Numbered from the stretch's first letter, positions 1 through 6,412 are shown. The stretch: DNA of 8,304 bases from Paraktedonobacter sp039923935 (GCA_039923935.1 JBDTBU010000348.1:1-8304), one strand, 5' to 3'. Notes: generated from the letters alone by a model not told the origin. Numbers and translations: made by a program.

Positions 1-29
1 TGCCAGAAACGGTAAAACCGTTTCTGGCA
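1..29. repeat. Perfect 13-bp inverted repeat (hairpin) at left edge
   Basis: TGCCAGAAACGGT (1-13) and its exact reverse complement (17-29) flank an AAA loop. The stem is strong enough to form in RNA. On the + strand it is followed by CAAAAACA, not a T-run, so it does not look like a + strand intrinsic terminator. A terminator reading leftward would have its T-run outside the window. It may be the 3' end signal of a gene to the left, a dispersed palindromic element or an operator. The edge prevents a decision. Confidence 0.7.
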
Positions 30-95
30 CAAAAACACATATTTTGATTGATTTGATGCAGCATTTTCTGAGGTACCCAAAAAGGTCAGTTGGTT

Positions 96-125
96 TTGCA
101 TTAGTGCTATCCTTTCATTTATAAT
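96..125 (+). promoter_or_regulatory. Promoter candidate for the deacetylase-GNAT operon
   Basis: A consensus -10 hexamer TATAAT lies at 120-125. A weak -35 candidate TTGCAT (96-101, three of six matches to TTGACA) sits upstream with an 18-bp spacer. The start site would fall near 132, leaving a leader of about 50 nt before the ATG at 181. The -10 box is the strong part of the call. This is inference from sequence only. Confidence 0.45.
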
Positions 126-180
126 ACACACAAAGAAGTCCCAAAGTTGTACCCTATAACGGATAGATGGAAGAGCATAT

Positions 181-1326
181 ATGACAACTGCCCTGCTTTA
201 CGATCCCATATTTTTAGAGCATATCACGCCTGACGAGCATCCTGAGCAGCCTGAGCGTCTGCGCCGGGCGATGGAGATATTACAGGCATTGAACTGGATG
301 GAGCGCGATGGGCTGGTCCACCTGGCTCCACGGGCCGCGAGCACAGAGGAGCTGGCCCTGATCCATGATACCGCCTATATCCAACGCGTCCAACACGCGG
401 CTGAGCGTGCTGGGCGTCTGGAAGCTGAGAATGGACGCAAGTCGCACTTCTTCGCCACCGATACCTACGTGTCGGCGAAATCCTACGAAGCGGCCTTGTA
501 CGCGGCTGGCGCACCACTCACAGCTATCGACGCTCTACTACGCGGCGAGATTGAGAACGCCTATTGTCTAGTGCGTCCGCCGGGCCATCACGCTCTGGCG
601 GATAACGCGATGGGCTTTTGTCTCTTCAACAATGTGGCTATCGCAGCCCGTTACGCCATCGAAAAGCATGGGCTGGAGCGCGTGATGATTATCGATTACG
701 ATATGCATCACGGAAATGGTACGCAGGACGCTTTTTATGAAGATCCACGCGTCCTCTACTTCTCGACCCATCAGGCACCGTTCTATCCTGGTACAGGACT
801 CTCAACGGAACTGGGTGCTGGTCCTGGCCTGGGCACGACGATCAATATACCGTTACCCGCGACCACAGACTTTGGGGTTTACGAGGCAGTTTTCCGCCAA
901 GTGATGGCTCCCATTGCTGACCGCTTTGATCCGCAGTTGATCCTGGTCTCCGCTGGCTTCGATGCTCACTGGACCGATCCGCTGGGCGAGATGTATCTTT
1001 CCACTGCGGCCTTCGCGGTACTCAACGGTATGATTATCGAGCTTGCAAAGACCCTCTGCAATGGTCGCCTGATCCTGGTGCAAGAGGGCGGCTACAATAT
1101 CGAGGCGATGGGCGGCTGTGTCGCAACGTGCCTCAATCTGCTGCTGGGCGACGATGCTGCCGTCGATTCACTGGGTCCGGCCCCGGAGAAGGTCTTTAGC
1201 CTTAATCTGGATGTGCTGGTTGGAGAGTTGCGCCGCATCCACAATCTCAAAGGCTATCGTATGCGCAACGCGCCTAAACCTGACATCGAACGATTGCGGC
1301 GCGAGGTCAAGGGTCCAGACGCCTAG
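181..1326 (+). CDS. HDAC/AcuC-family zinc-dependent deacetylase
   Basis: This 381-residue protein has the arginase/deacetylase fold of the histone deacetylase superfamily, which hydrolyses acyl-lysine or acetylated polyamine amides. Visible motifs are HPEQPERLRRA (20-30), RPPGHHAL with the His pair H136/H137, GFCLFNN (145-151), IDYDMHHGNGTQ (171-182), SAGFDAH (257-263) and QEGGYN (301-306). By alignment with known HDACs, D174, H176 and D261 bind zinc, D172 belongs to the charge relay and Y305 is the catalytic tyrosine, so the enzyme looks fully active. Length matches AcuC and class II-like bacterial HDACs. No signal peptide is seen, so it is cytoplasmic. The start is supported by GGAAGAG at 169-175, five bases upstream. 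A GNAT gene follows after 54 bp with no terminator, suggesting reversible protein acetylation as in AcuA/AcuC. An acetylpolyamine amidohydrolase is the main alternative. Family is sure, substrate is not. Confidence 0.95.
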   Translation: MTTALLYDPIFLEHITPDEHPEQPERLRRAMEILQALNWMERDGLVHLAPRAASTEELALIHDTAYIQRVQHAAERAGRLEAENGRKSHFFATDTYVSAKSYEAALYAAGAPLTAIDALLRGEIENAYCLVRPPGHHALADNAMGFCLFNNVAIAARYAIEKHGLERVMIIDYDMHHGNGTQDAFYEDPRVLYFSTHQAPFYPGTGLSTELGAGPGLGTTINIPLPATTDFGVYEAVFRQVMAPIADRFDPQLILVSAGFDAHWTDPLGEMYLSTAAFAVLNGMIIELAKTLCNGRLILVQEGGYNIEAMGGCVATCLNLLLGDDAAVDSLGPAPEKVFSLNLDVLVGELRRIHNLKGYRMRNAPKPDIERLRREVKGPDA

Positions 1327-1380
1327 CGTGCTCCCATGCATAAGAGAACCACACAGGTCGTTTTTTAGAAGAGGTACACA

Positions 1381-2244
1381 ATGTTACGCCACTCTGAGCA
1401 GGTTCGCTCGCTATTACCGGTTGATCTGCCTACGATCATGCGCCTGCTCAGCACCTCTGAGTATACTTACCAACGCTTTACGTTGGAAGAGCTAAAGCAT
1501 ATTCTCAGGCACGTCCCTGCAGTTGGCCTCTTTCATAATACGAACATGCGCAGTTTTTTGCTGTCGCAGACTATCAATCCGCCCTCAGCCTGGATCGGCG
1601 GCTTTGGGGTTAGTTGGGGCGAGAGCAGATCATATTTGCGTTTCCTCGACATCCAGTTAGAAGAACTGAAAAAACGCTTACGAGAGTGTGGGGTGTGCTA
1701 TCTACACTATTCGGGAAACGATCATGAGAACGATTGGCTGTGTGGCCCACTACAGGAACGGGGCTTTACGCCTTTTCGCCAGCTTTATGCCTACGATAAG
1801 TTCGATTATCAGATCCCCACGTCAGGCAAGCAGAATGTGCACTTGCGCCGTGCCGAGCCACGCGATATCCCCATTTTGCTCACATTGGAAGAACTCTGTT
1901 TCGAGCAACTCTGGCGGTACGACGAACTCTCCTTTGTCGAGATCATGCACACACATCCCTATTTTGTCGTGGCAGAGCTAGATGGTCAGGTCGTAGGCTA
2001 CCAGTTTAACGCACTGGACGGCTCGTACGGGTATCTCGTGCGTATTGCTGTTCATCCGACCTACAACAGTCATGGCATCGGCACGCGTCTGATGGCTGAG
2101 GCGATCCAATTCTTCCAAAGCGCCCACTCGACGCGCATCATGCTCAACACGCAGCAAGAGAACGCACATGCCCATCGCCTGTATGAATGGTTCGGATTCG
2201 AGCGTATCAAGCAGATGGGCTTTATCTTACGGCTGACGTTATGA
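1381..2244 (+). CDS. GNAT-family N-acetyltransferase, two-lobed
   Basis: This 287-residue protein has a C-terminal GNAT domain (about 153-287) that would transfer an acetyl group from acetyl-CoA to an amine. Motif A is VRIAVHPTYNSHGIGTRLMA (220-239). Its pyrophosphate loop reads NSHGIG, with Asn229 where Gln or Arg is usual. Motif B is N261 followed by HRLYEWFGF (265-273). Residues 1-145 have no clear catalytic motif but contain short strand/helix patterns, including LQERGFTPFRQLYAY (124-138), which resembles the end of a GNAT fold. I read it as a degenerate tandem GNAT lobe, as in two-domain acetyltransferases such as MshD; that is inference. The start has AAGAGG at 1369-1374, six bases upstream. 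The gene lies 54 bp after the deacetylase with no terminator between, so co-transcription is likely. Its stop overlaps the end of the opposing cyclase gene by 6 bp. Substrate unknown; protein lysine or a small amine are both possible. Confidence 0.9.
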   Translation: MLRHSEQVRSLLPVDLPTIMRLLSTSEYTYQRFTLEELKHILRHVPAVGLFHNTNMRSFLLSQTINPPSAWIGGFGVSWGESRSYLRFLDIQLEELKKRLRECGVCYLHYSGNDHENDWLCGPLQERGFTPFRQLYAYDKFDYQIPTSGKQNVHLRRAEPRDIPILLTLEELCFEQLWRYDELSFVEIMHTHPYFVVAELDGQVVGYQFNALDGSYGYLVRIAVHPTYNSHGIGTRLMAEAIQFFQSAHSTRIMLNTQQENAHAHRLYEWFGFERIKQMGFILRLTL

Positions 2245-4194
2245 CTTTTCTCCAATCCAACCTTTGAGACACCACACATCCAGCGGGGCTGTCTTGTTCT
2301 TCACCATCAGCGGCGGCAGCTTGCTGGCCTGGATCTGCTGACGTACTCGCGTAAAGGTTGAATGGTTGAGCAAAATATTATTGTCTGAGGCGTTTTTCTG
2401 CAAACGCGCCGCGACATTGACGGCATCACCAATAGCTGTGTAGTTCTGCATCAGTTCACGCGAGCCAATATTGCCCACCATAGCTTCGCCAGTATTTACG
2501 CCGAAGCCAAACGCAATGGGCACGTCCTGATGGTGGCTTTGCTGATGAGCCATCACAGCCACACGCATCTTCCAGGCAGCCCGCACCGCCCGTTGAGCGT
2601 GATCCTCTTGATTGAGTGGCGCGTTGAAGATTGCCAGGAGTTCATCGCCCCAAAAACCCGTAATCGTACCTTTCTCGTCCCAAATCTCCTTGACCATAAT
2701 ATCAAAATAGGTATTGAGCAGGTGCATAACGCCCGCAGAATCCATGCGCTCGCTCAGGCTGGTAAAGCCGCGTACATCGGCAGAGATTACCGTGAGTTCC
2801 TTGGTCTCGCCACCCAGATGCAGGGCGCGGGGATCTTCGATCAGGCGTTGCACAACGTTGGGGTGGACAAAACGCCCAAAGATGCGCCGGATCTCTTCGG
2901 CCTTCGCTCTAGCTGCGTACAGATCGGTCTGATCGTCAACTACAAGGGCCATGCCGATATGGGTGCCCTGGGCATCGCGCAACGAAGAGGCGTGCAAGCT
3001 AAGATTGACGGGGCCACGTCCGGGGATCTCGCAATCGACTGAGCGTGGCACAATCGTACCGTGTTCGTGCTGACGAAAGGCACTCTGCAATAGTTCAGTC
3101 AGCCCAACTTGCGGACGTGTACTGAAAACATCCCGGTAGAGTTTGCCCACTACGTCTAAAGGATTGATCTTGAGGATAAAACCAGCTGCCTCGTTAAACT
3201 TGGTGACGATACCAGCAGAGTCGGTGGTAATCACGCCGTTCGCGATAGAGGAGAAGATATTATCCATATACTGCTTATCTTCCTCAACCTTGCGCAAGGC
3301 GCGATTGAGGTCGGCGAAGAGACGAGCGTTATCAATTGCAATAGCAGCTTGTCGGCAGAAAGCCATCAGGAGATCACCCTGCTTGGGCACAAAAAGGCTA
3401 GCCACAATACGACTATCAACGTACACTGCGCCGATGCAGGTATCGCGGACCATCAGCGGGGCACACATAATCGAGCGAATGCCGTGGATCAGGACGCTCT
3501 CCTGGTTCCCTAGCTCAACCTGGGCATCGTGACCAGTGACCACCGGCTGGTGGGTACGCATCACACGCTCGACGGTACTCCGGCTGATCTTAAAATCGAA
3601 GGCGCTGACATCAATAGAACGCGCCTTTTTATCGCGAGCAATCTCGAAACGCAGTTCACCACTAGCGGGATCACGCAAAACCAGGAAGCCGCGCTCTGCG
3701 TTAACGACATCGATCACCTGATCCATAACCAAGCGCAAAACCTCATCAAACTCTAGGGTAGAATTGAGCATACGCGCTATCTCGTAGAGCGTCTCCAACT
3801 CGCTGCCCTTGCGTTCGAGGTTGATAATACTGGTATTTAAAGCATCGCGCTCTTTCTCAAAGCTACTGGCCATGCTCTGCTGGCTGATCGGCGGAGAGAG
3901 CGGAAATGTCGGTGGTTTGGGAAAACGCTCTTGGAGTTCTTGCAAAGCCAGCAGAACAGCCTGCGCTATCTGACTGAGCCGCCCCAATTCCAGGTCAGAG
4001 GTGCGACACACGCGCAGAGAATCGCTGAGCAAGCCCACACGAGCATCGCTCCTCTCGCCTGCGTATGTCCCTTCGACGGCAATCTCTAGCTTGCGCGAAT
4101 GCTCATGCAACAGGCGTGAAATGCGCATTAACGCTTCACTTAGAGAACGAAGCTCTCGGCTTGCGTCCCAGGGGAAATCAGGCTTTTCTACCAA
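2239..4194 (-). CDS. GAF-PAS class III adenylate/guanylate cyclase
   Basis: This 651-residue soluble sensor-cyclase would make a cyclic nucleotide from a purine NTP. Order: helical N-terminus (1-110), short coiled coil (about 112-136), GAF (about 135-297), PAS (about 305-425, with FSSIANGVITTD), the linker signature IFGRFVHPNVVQRL (438-451) and a class III catalytic domain (about 462-645). The metal-binding aspartates D473 (SADVRGFTSLSE) and D517 (GFWGDE) are present, as are the transition-state residues N593 and R597 (GDAVNVAARL). The adenine-selecting lysine of the usual DKFxGD motif is Gly513, and its partner position is Thr586, so nucleotide specificity cannot be assigned. The start is TTG, supported by GGAG eight bases upstream; the next in-frame ATG is codon 23. 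An in-frame TGA at 4215-4213 excludes a longer protein. No transmembrane segment is seen. It lies 105 bp after the SDR gene on the same strand and converges on the GNAT gene. Confidence 0.92.
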   Translation of the reverse strand: MVEKPDFPWDASRELRSLSEALMRISRLLHEHSRKLEIAVEGTYAGERSDARVGLLSDSLRVCRTSDLELGRLSQIAQAVLLALQELQERFPKPPTFPLSPPISQQSMASSFEKERDALNTSIINLERKGSELETLYEIARMLNSTLEFDEVLRLVMDQVIDVVNAERGFLVLRDPASGELRFEIARDKKARSIDVSAFDFKISRSTVERVMRTHQPVVTGHDAQVELGNQESVLIHGIRSIMCAPLMVRDTCIGAVYVDSRIVASLFVPKQGDLLMAFCRQAAIAIDNARLFADLNRALRKVEEDKQYMDNIFSSIANGVITTDSAGIVTKFNEAAGFILKINPLDVVGKLYRDVFSTRPQVGLTELLQSAFRQHEHGTIVPRSVDCEIPGRGPVNLSLHASSLRDAQGTHIGMALVVDDQTDLYAARAKAEEIRRIFGRFVHPNVVQRLIEDPRALHLGGETKELTVISADVRGFTSLSERMDSAGVMHLLNTYFDIMVKEIWDEKGTITGFWGDELLAIFNAPLNQEDHAQRAVRAAWKMRVAVMAHQQSHHQDVPIAFGFGVNTGEAMVGNIGSRELMQNYTAIGDAVNVAARLQKNASDNNILLNHSTFTRVRQQIQASKLPPLMVKNKTAPLDVWCLKGWIGEKS

Positions 4195-4202
4195 GGCATA
4201 GG

Positions 4203-4206
4203 CTCC
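4203..4206 (-). promoter_or_regulatory. Ribosome binding site supporting the TTG start of the cyclase
   Basis: GGAG on the - strand ends eight bases before the TTG at 4194. An out-of-frame ATG (4199-4197) lies between them but is only three bases from GGAG and opens a four-codon frame (MPW then stop). The TTG is therefore the better start. Confidence 0.6.
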
Positions 4207-4267
4207 GTTCTCTCAGGCTATTCTGACTCCGAACGAGTATCAAAACAGAGATGTGTACTAATAGAAG

Positions 4268-4279
4268 GACTCTTGAGTC
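4268..4279. repeat. Short inverted repeat near the expected cyclase transcription start
   Basis: GACTC-TT-GAGTC is a 5-bp inverted repeat just downstream of the extended -10 candidate, where transcription would begin. It could be an operator half-site pair, but a repeat this short also occurs by chance. Confidence 0.25.
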
Positions 4280-4284
4280 AATCC

Positions 4285-4293
4285 ATTATAGCA
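4285..4293 (-). promoter_or_regulatory. Extended -10 promoter candidate for the cyclase gene
   Basis: On the - strand the sequence reads TGCTATAAT, a full TGn extended -10 with a consensus hexamer (4290-4285). It lies 7 bp past the stop codon of the SDR gene. No recognisable -35 box sits 17-18 bp upstream, which extended -10 promoters can tolerate. The start site would be near 4278, giving a leader of about 80 nt. It suggests the cyclase can be transcribed independently of the SDR gene. Confidence 0.45.
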
Positions 4294-4299
4294 TATCGA

Positions 4300-5199
4300 T
4301 TACACCCCCTGTTCCTCTAAAAAACGCTGAAACGACAAAGGCGTAAAACCAAATTGTGTCTCAACACTGTTCAGGTCAGTTGTGTTATCAAAAGAGAACA
4401 GCGTCATAGCAGCCTTTGTTAGCGGTGGTTTGGGCAGAATAGCCTCCATAACTGCGGCCCCAATCCCGACCAGAGGACGCGGCGCGGGTATCTTGAGACG
4501 CTTTTTGTGCATGGTATGCAGCAAAGCATCGATAATTTGAGTAAACGAGTAGTAATCAGGTCCGCCAATGGTAAAAGTCGCGTGACTAGAATGCTGCGGA
4601 TCGGCCAGCACTTTGAGAATCACGCTGACGACATCCTCCACGTAGATCGGCTGGAACATGAGCTTGCCACCGCCGATCAGAGGCACAACTGGCGCACTAC
4701 GGATCAGACCGCTCAAGCCTTTGAGAAAGGGTGCATCTTTGCCAAAGAGCACCGAGGGGCGGATAATGGTCCAATCCAAGCTACTTTTCTTGAGGGATTC
4801 TTCGGCCAGATAACGTCCCTGCATATAGCTACCAGCTTTGGCGGGACGTGTGCCCAGGCCGCTGATCTCGATCACACGTTTCACGCCCGCTTCCTCAGCA
4901 GCTTGGATCAGGTTTGCTGTGCCTTGGACATTGGTTGCTTCGTATCTATTCCCCGGTCCTTCTTTGCGGTCAGCCGTGACAAAAGCCGTGTGCACAATAG
5001 TGTCCACGCCTTGCATGGCTGCGGCGAGCGTCTCTGGCTGGGTGGTGTCACCGAGCACGATCTCAACCTGCCCACCTGGGAAAAGACGTGTTGCCTTGTG
5101 TGTTGTGCGGGTAAGGCAACGCGGGCGCTCACCCTGCGCCACTAGTTGCCTTACCAAATGTTGGCCGATATAGCCTGTGGAACCAGTAATCAGTAACAT
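4300..5199 (-). CDS. Atypical SDR / NAD(P)-binding epimerase-like protein (NmrA/NDUFA9-like)
   Basis: This 299-residue protein has an N-terminal Rossmann fold with the dinucleotide motif TGSTGYIG (5-12), followed by the GD pair (50-51) and a VDTIVHTAF strand (65-73) typical of extended and atypical SDRs. Later elements are VQGTANLIQAAEEAGVKRVI (91-110), TIIRPSVLFG (144-153) and QPIYVEDV (183-190), the latter common in NAD-dependent epimerase/NmrA proteins. The usual catalytic YxxxK appears as Y125-MQG-R129, with arginine for lysine, so classical dehydrogenase activity is doubtful. Members serve as cofactor-binding regulators, quinone or sugar-nucleotide enzymes, or complex I-associated chaperones; I cannot choose. 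ATG at 5199 is preferred because AAGGAG ends seven bases upstream. A TTG at 5217 is in frame but lies upstream of that site. No terminator is seen before the cyclase gene. No signal peptide or clear membrane segment is seen. Confidence 0.9.
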   Translation of the reverse strand: MLLITGSTGYIGQHLVRQLVAQGERPRCLTRTTHKATRLFPGGQVEIVLGDTTQPETLAAAMQGVDTIVHTAFVTADRKEGPGNRYEATNVQGTANLIQAAEEAGVKRVIEISGLGTRPAKAGSYMQGRYLAEESLKKSSLDWTIIRPSVLFGKDAPFLKGLSGLIRSAPVVPLIGGGKLMFQPIYVEDVVSVILKVLADPQHSSHATFTIGGPDYYSFTQIIDALLHTMHKKRLKIPAPRPLVGIGAAVMEAILPKPPLTKAAMTLFSFDNTTDLNSVETQFGFTPLSFQRFLEEQGV

Positions 5200-5206
5200 A
5201 TTTTCG

Positions 5207-5212
5207 CTCCTT
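5207..5212 (-). promoter_or_regulatory. Ribosome binding site fixing the SDR start
   Basis: AAGGAG on the - strand lies seven bases before the ATG at 5199-5197. It overlaps the region a TTG start at 5217 would translate, so the shorter 299-residue protein is preferred. Confidence 0.8.
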
Positions 5213-5221
5213 CTCAATACA

Positions 5222-5231
5222 GATACGTATC
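5222..5231. promoter_or_regulatory. 10-bp perfect palindrome upstream of the SDR gene
   Basis: GATACGTATC is its own reverse complement and sits 10 bp upstream of the SDR ribosome binding site, in the divergent intergenic region. It could be an operator. Palindromes of this length are expected several times by chance in a window this size, so only its position makes it notable. Confidence 0.25.
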
Positions 5232-5416
5232 CCTACGTGTTTTTATTAACGCTTGCTTTTAGGATAGAAGCTTTGGCAAGAAATTTCCAGTTAGTCAGCA
5301 CATGGATTTGTGAATATGAATATAACCTAGACAAAGTGTCTTTTCTGCCGATTACCTATAGATGGATAGGATCGTCTCTGGCTGTGGTAAAGGGTTCGGG
5401 CATGTTATTCAGGAAA

Positions 5417-5420
5417 GAGG
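5417..5420 (+). promoter_or_regulatory. Ribosome binding site fixing the secreted-protein start
   Basis: GAGG, within the purine-rich AAAGAGGTGA (5414-5423), lies five bases before the ATG at 5426. A charged n-region and hydrophobic core follow directly, which supports this start over any upstream in-frame codon. Confidence 0.75.
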
Positions 5421-5425
5421 TGAGC

Positions 5426-6400
5426 ATGAGACACACGAAGCGAAGCACTGGCTTCATTCTGACAACACTCTGTACTTTCGCATTGCTGCTGGCGGCTGGC
5501 GGCCTCAGCGCCTTTTCATTCGCACCGAACCACGCAGAACACGGTGCACGGCTCATAACTGAGACCCCTGGCGCGGCTGCTACTATGATGCCAGACACCA
5601 TCCCAACGGGAACTCCTGGCGGAGCCGCAACGGAAATACCTGCTACCGCGACTCCTGGCGGAGCTGCAACGGAAATACCCACTACCGCGACTCCTGGCGG
5701 AGCTGCAACTGGGACGCCAGGCGCAACGACAAATGCGCAGGGCACGTATATTGGAACAGTTCCCAATGCCACTAATCCTACTGACACAACCTGGGTTGCG
5801 CTCAACTCACATGGGAACGACATGACGGCATTTGTAACCGATGGCTCCAAAGATCATCCCGCGACCTTTGCACATTGGTACAAAGGCACCGTGCAAGACA
5901 ATAAATTCGCTGCCCAGGCAAGCCAGCCCAACGCGGGCAAGCTAGATGCGACTGTAACGCAAGATACAGCCACCGGGACAATTACGCTGCCAGATGGGAA
6001 AATGCTGCCCTTCACAGCGGATGTGCTCCAGGCCGCTAGCTCTAGCGCAGGGGCCGGGCTGTACAAGAGCGAGAAAGTGGTGAATGGGAAAGATTATGTG
6101 AGCGGTTGGGTGCTCGCACCAAATCCAGCCACCGCTCCTCCTACTGCTACGGAAACTCCGTCAGCCACAGAGACGCCTGCTCCGGTGCCAACCCTAGAGC
6201 CTTCACCGTCTGTCACCCTCAGCCCGACTGCTACGCCATCGATCAGCGGGATTATGCAGGGGGGTGGAATGTATGATACCCAAACCAACACTGTTTCGTC
6301 TGTACCTGAGCTAACGCTCCAGAATCTTCAGTCAAAACAAGTGACTGTGCCCAATCTGGGTGAACTCAGCCTAGTCCCATGCACAAAAAATGGGTGCTAG
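5426..6400 (+). CDS. Secreted or surface protein with Thr/Pro/Ala-rich repeats
   Basis: This 324-residue exported protein has no function I can name. Residues 1-34 look like a signal peptide: basic MRHTKR, then a hydrophobic core (about 10-32). Residues 46-103 are low complexity and contain a 13-residue repeat beginning TPGGAATEIP, two full copies and a partial one. Residues 104-232 form a probably beta-rich domain: GTYIGTV, MTAFVTDGS, HWYKGTV, GTITLPDGK, AGLYKSE, YVSGWVLAP. It resembles a domain I associate with secreted actinobacterial and Ktedonobacteria proteins (G-Y-x-G-x-V, A-Y-V-C-D-G, A-G-L-Y-R); the cysteine expected in AYVCDG is Thr138 here. That resemblance is from memory, not a search. 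A second Thr/Pro linker (235-272) leads to a C-terminal segment ending in PCTKNGC, whose two cysteines could form a disulfide. No LPxTG, transmembrane anchor or lipobox is seen. The gene ends 12 bp before a strong terminator. Confidence 0.8.
   Translation: MRHTKRSTGFILTTLCTFALLLAAGGLSAFSFAPNHAEHGARLITETPGAAATMMPDTIPTGTPGGAATEIPATATPGGAATEIPTTATPGGAATGTPGATTNAQGTYIGTVPNATNPTDTTWVALNSHGNDMTAFVTDGSKDHPATFAHWYKGTVQDNKFAAQASQPNAGKLDATVTQDTATGTITLPDGKMLPFTADVLQAASSSAGAGLYKSEKVVNGKDYVSGWVLAPNPATAPPTATETPSATETPAPVPTLEPSPSVTLSPTATPSISGIMQGGGMYDTQTNTVSSVPELTLQNLQSKQVTVPNLGELSLVPCTKNGC
5612..5709 (+). repeat. 39-bp in-frame tandem repeat (two and a half copies)
   Basis: Units run 5612-5650, 5651-5689 and a partial 5690-5709, each starting ACTCCTGGCGGAGC. 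The two full copies differ at only a few positions, and the third diverges after GCAAC. Because 39 is a multiple of three, copy number can change without frameshift. Each unit adds 13 residues to the extracellular linker. A degenerate related segment (TPGAAA) lies just upstream. Confidence 0.9.
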
Positions 6401-6412
6401 ATTCTCTGGTTG

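Larger units (their letters stand above)
5200..5425. other. Divergent intergenic region (226 bp)
   Basis: This AT-rich stretch separates the divergently transcribed SDR and secreted-protein genes and must hold both promoters. A TATAAC at 5321-5326 could be a -10 box for the + strand gene, but I find no fitting -35. No clear -35/-10 pair was found for the SDR gene. The + strand frame stays open from 5177, yet its predicted peptide shows no domain and overlaps the SDR start, so I do not treat it as coding. Confidence 0.5.

Noticed and set aside
1327..1380. T6 run at 1361-1366 as a terminator between the deacetylase and GNAT genes
   Set aside because: No stable stem precedes the T-run, so read-through into the GNAT gene is more likely.
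2530..3042. 170-codon open frame on the + strand
   Set aside because: It is antisense to the conserved cyclase and PAS coding sequence. Its protein has no recognisable domain.
4188..4199. Four-codon reading frame (ATG CCT TGG TAG) overlapping the cyclase start, as a possible leader peptide
   Set aside because: Its ATG is only three bases from the GGAG, and frames this short occur by chance.
4507..5145. 212-codon open frame on the + strand
   Set aside because: It is antisense to the SDR gene, which shows clear family motifs; the opposite frame shows none.
5200..5217. TTG start at 5217 for the SDR protein
   Set aside because: It lies upstream of the AAGGAG site that serves the ATG at 5199, and the Rossmann fold begins right at that ATG.
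5177..5425. In-frame upstream extension of the secreted protein to an ATG at 5177
   Set aside because: It would overlap the SDR start region and place 83 unrelated residues before a clear signal peptide. The ATG at 5426 has its own ribosome binding site and a proper basic n-region.
5612..5709. Repeats considered as a CRISPR-like array
   Set aside because: The copies are directly abutting, without spacers, and translate in frame as part of a linker.
5356..5850. 164-codon open frame on the - strand rich in Val, Ala, Pro and Gly
   Set aside because: It mirrors the low-complexity repeat of the secreted protein and has no signal of its own.
6376..6394. CCCAT...ATGGG as a second hairpin before the terminator
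   Set aside because: Only 5 bp with a 9-base loop and lying inside the coding end; the adjacent perfect stem explains termination.
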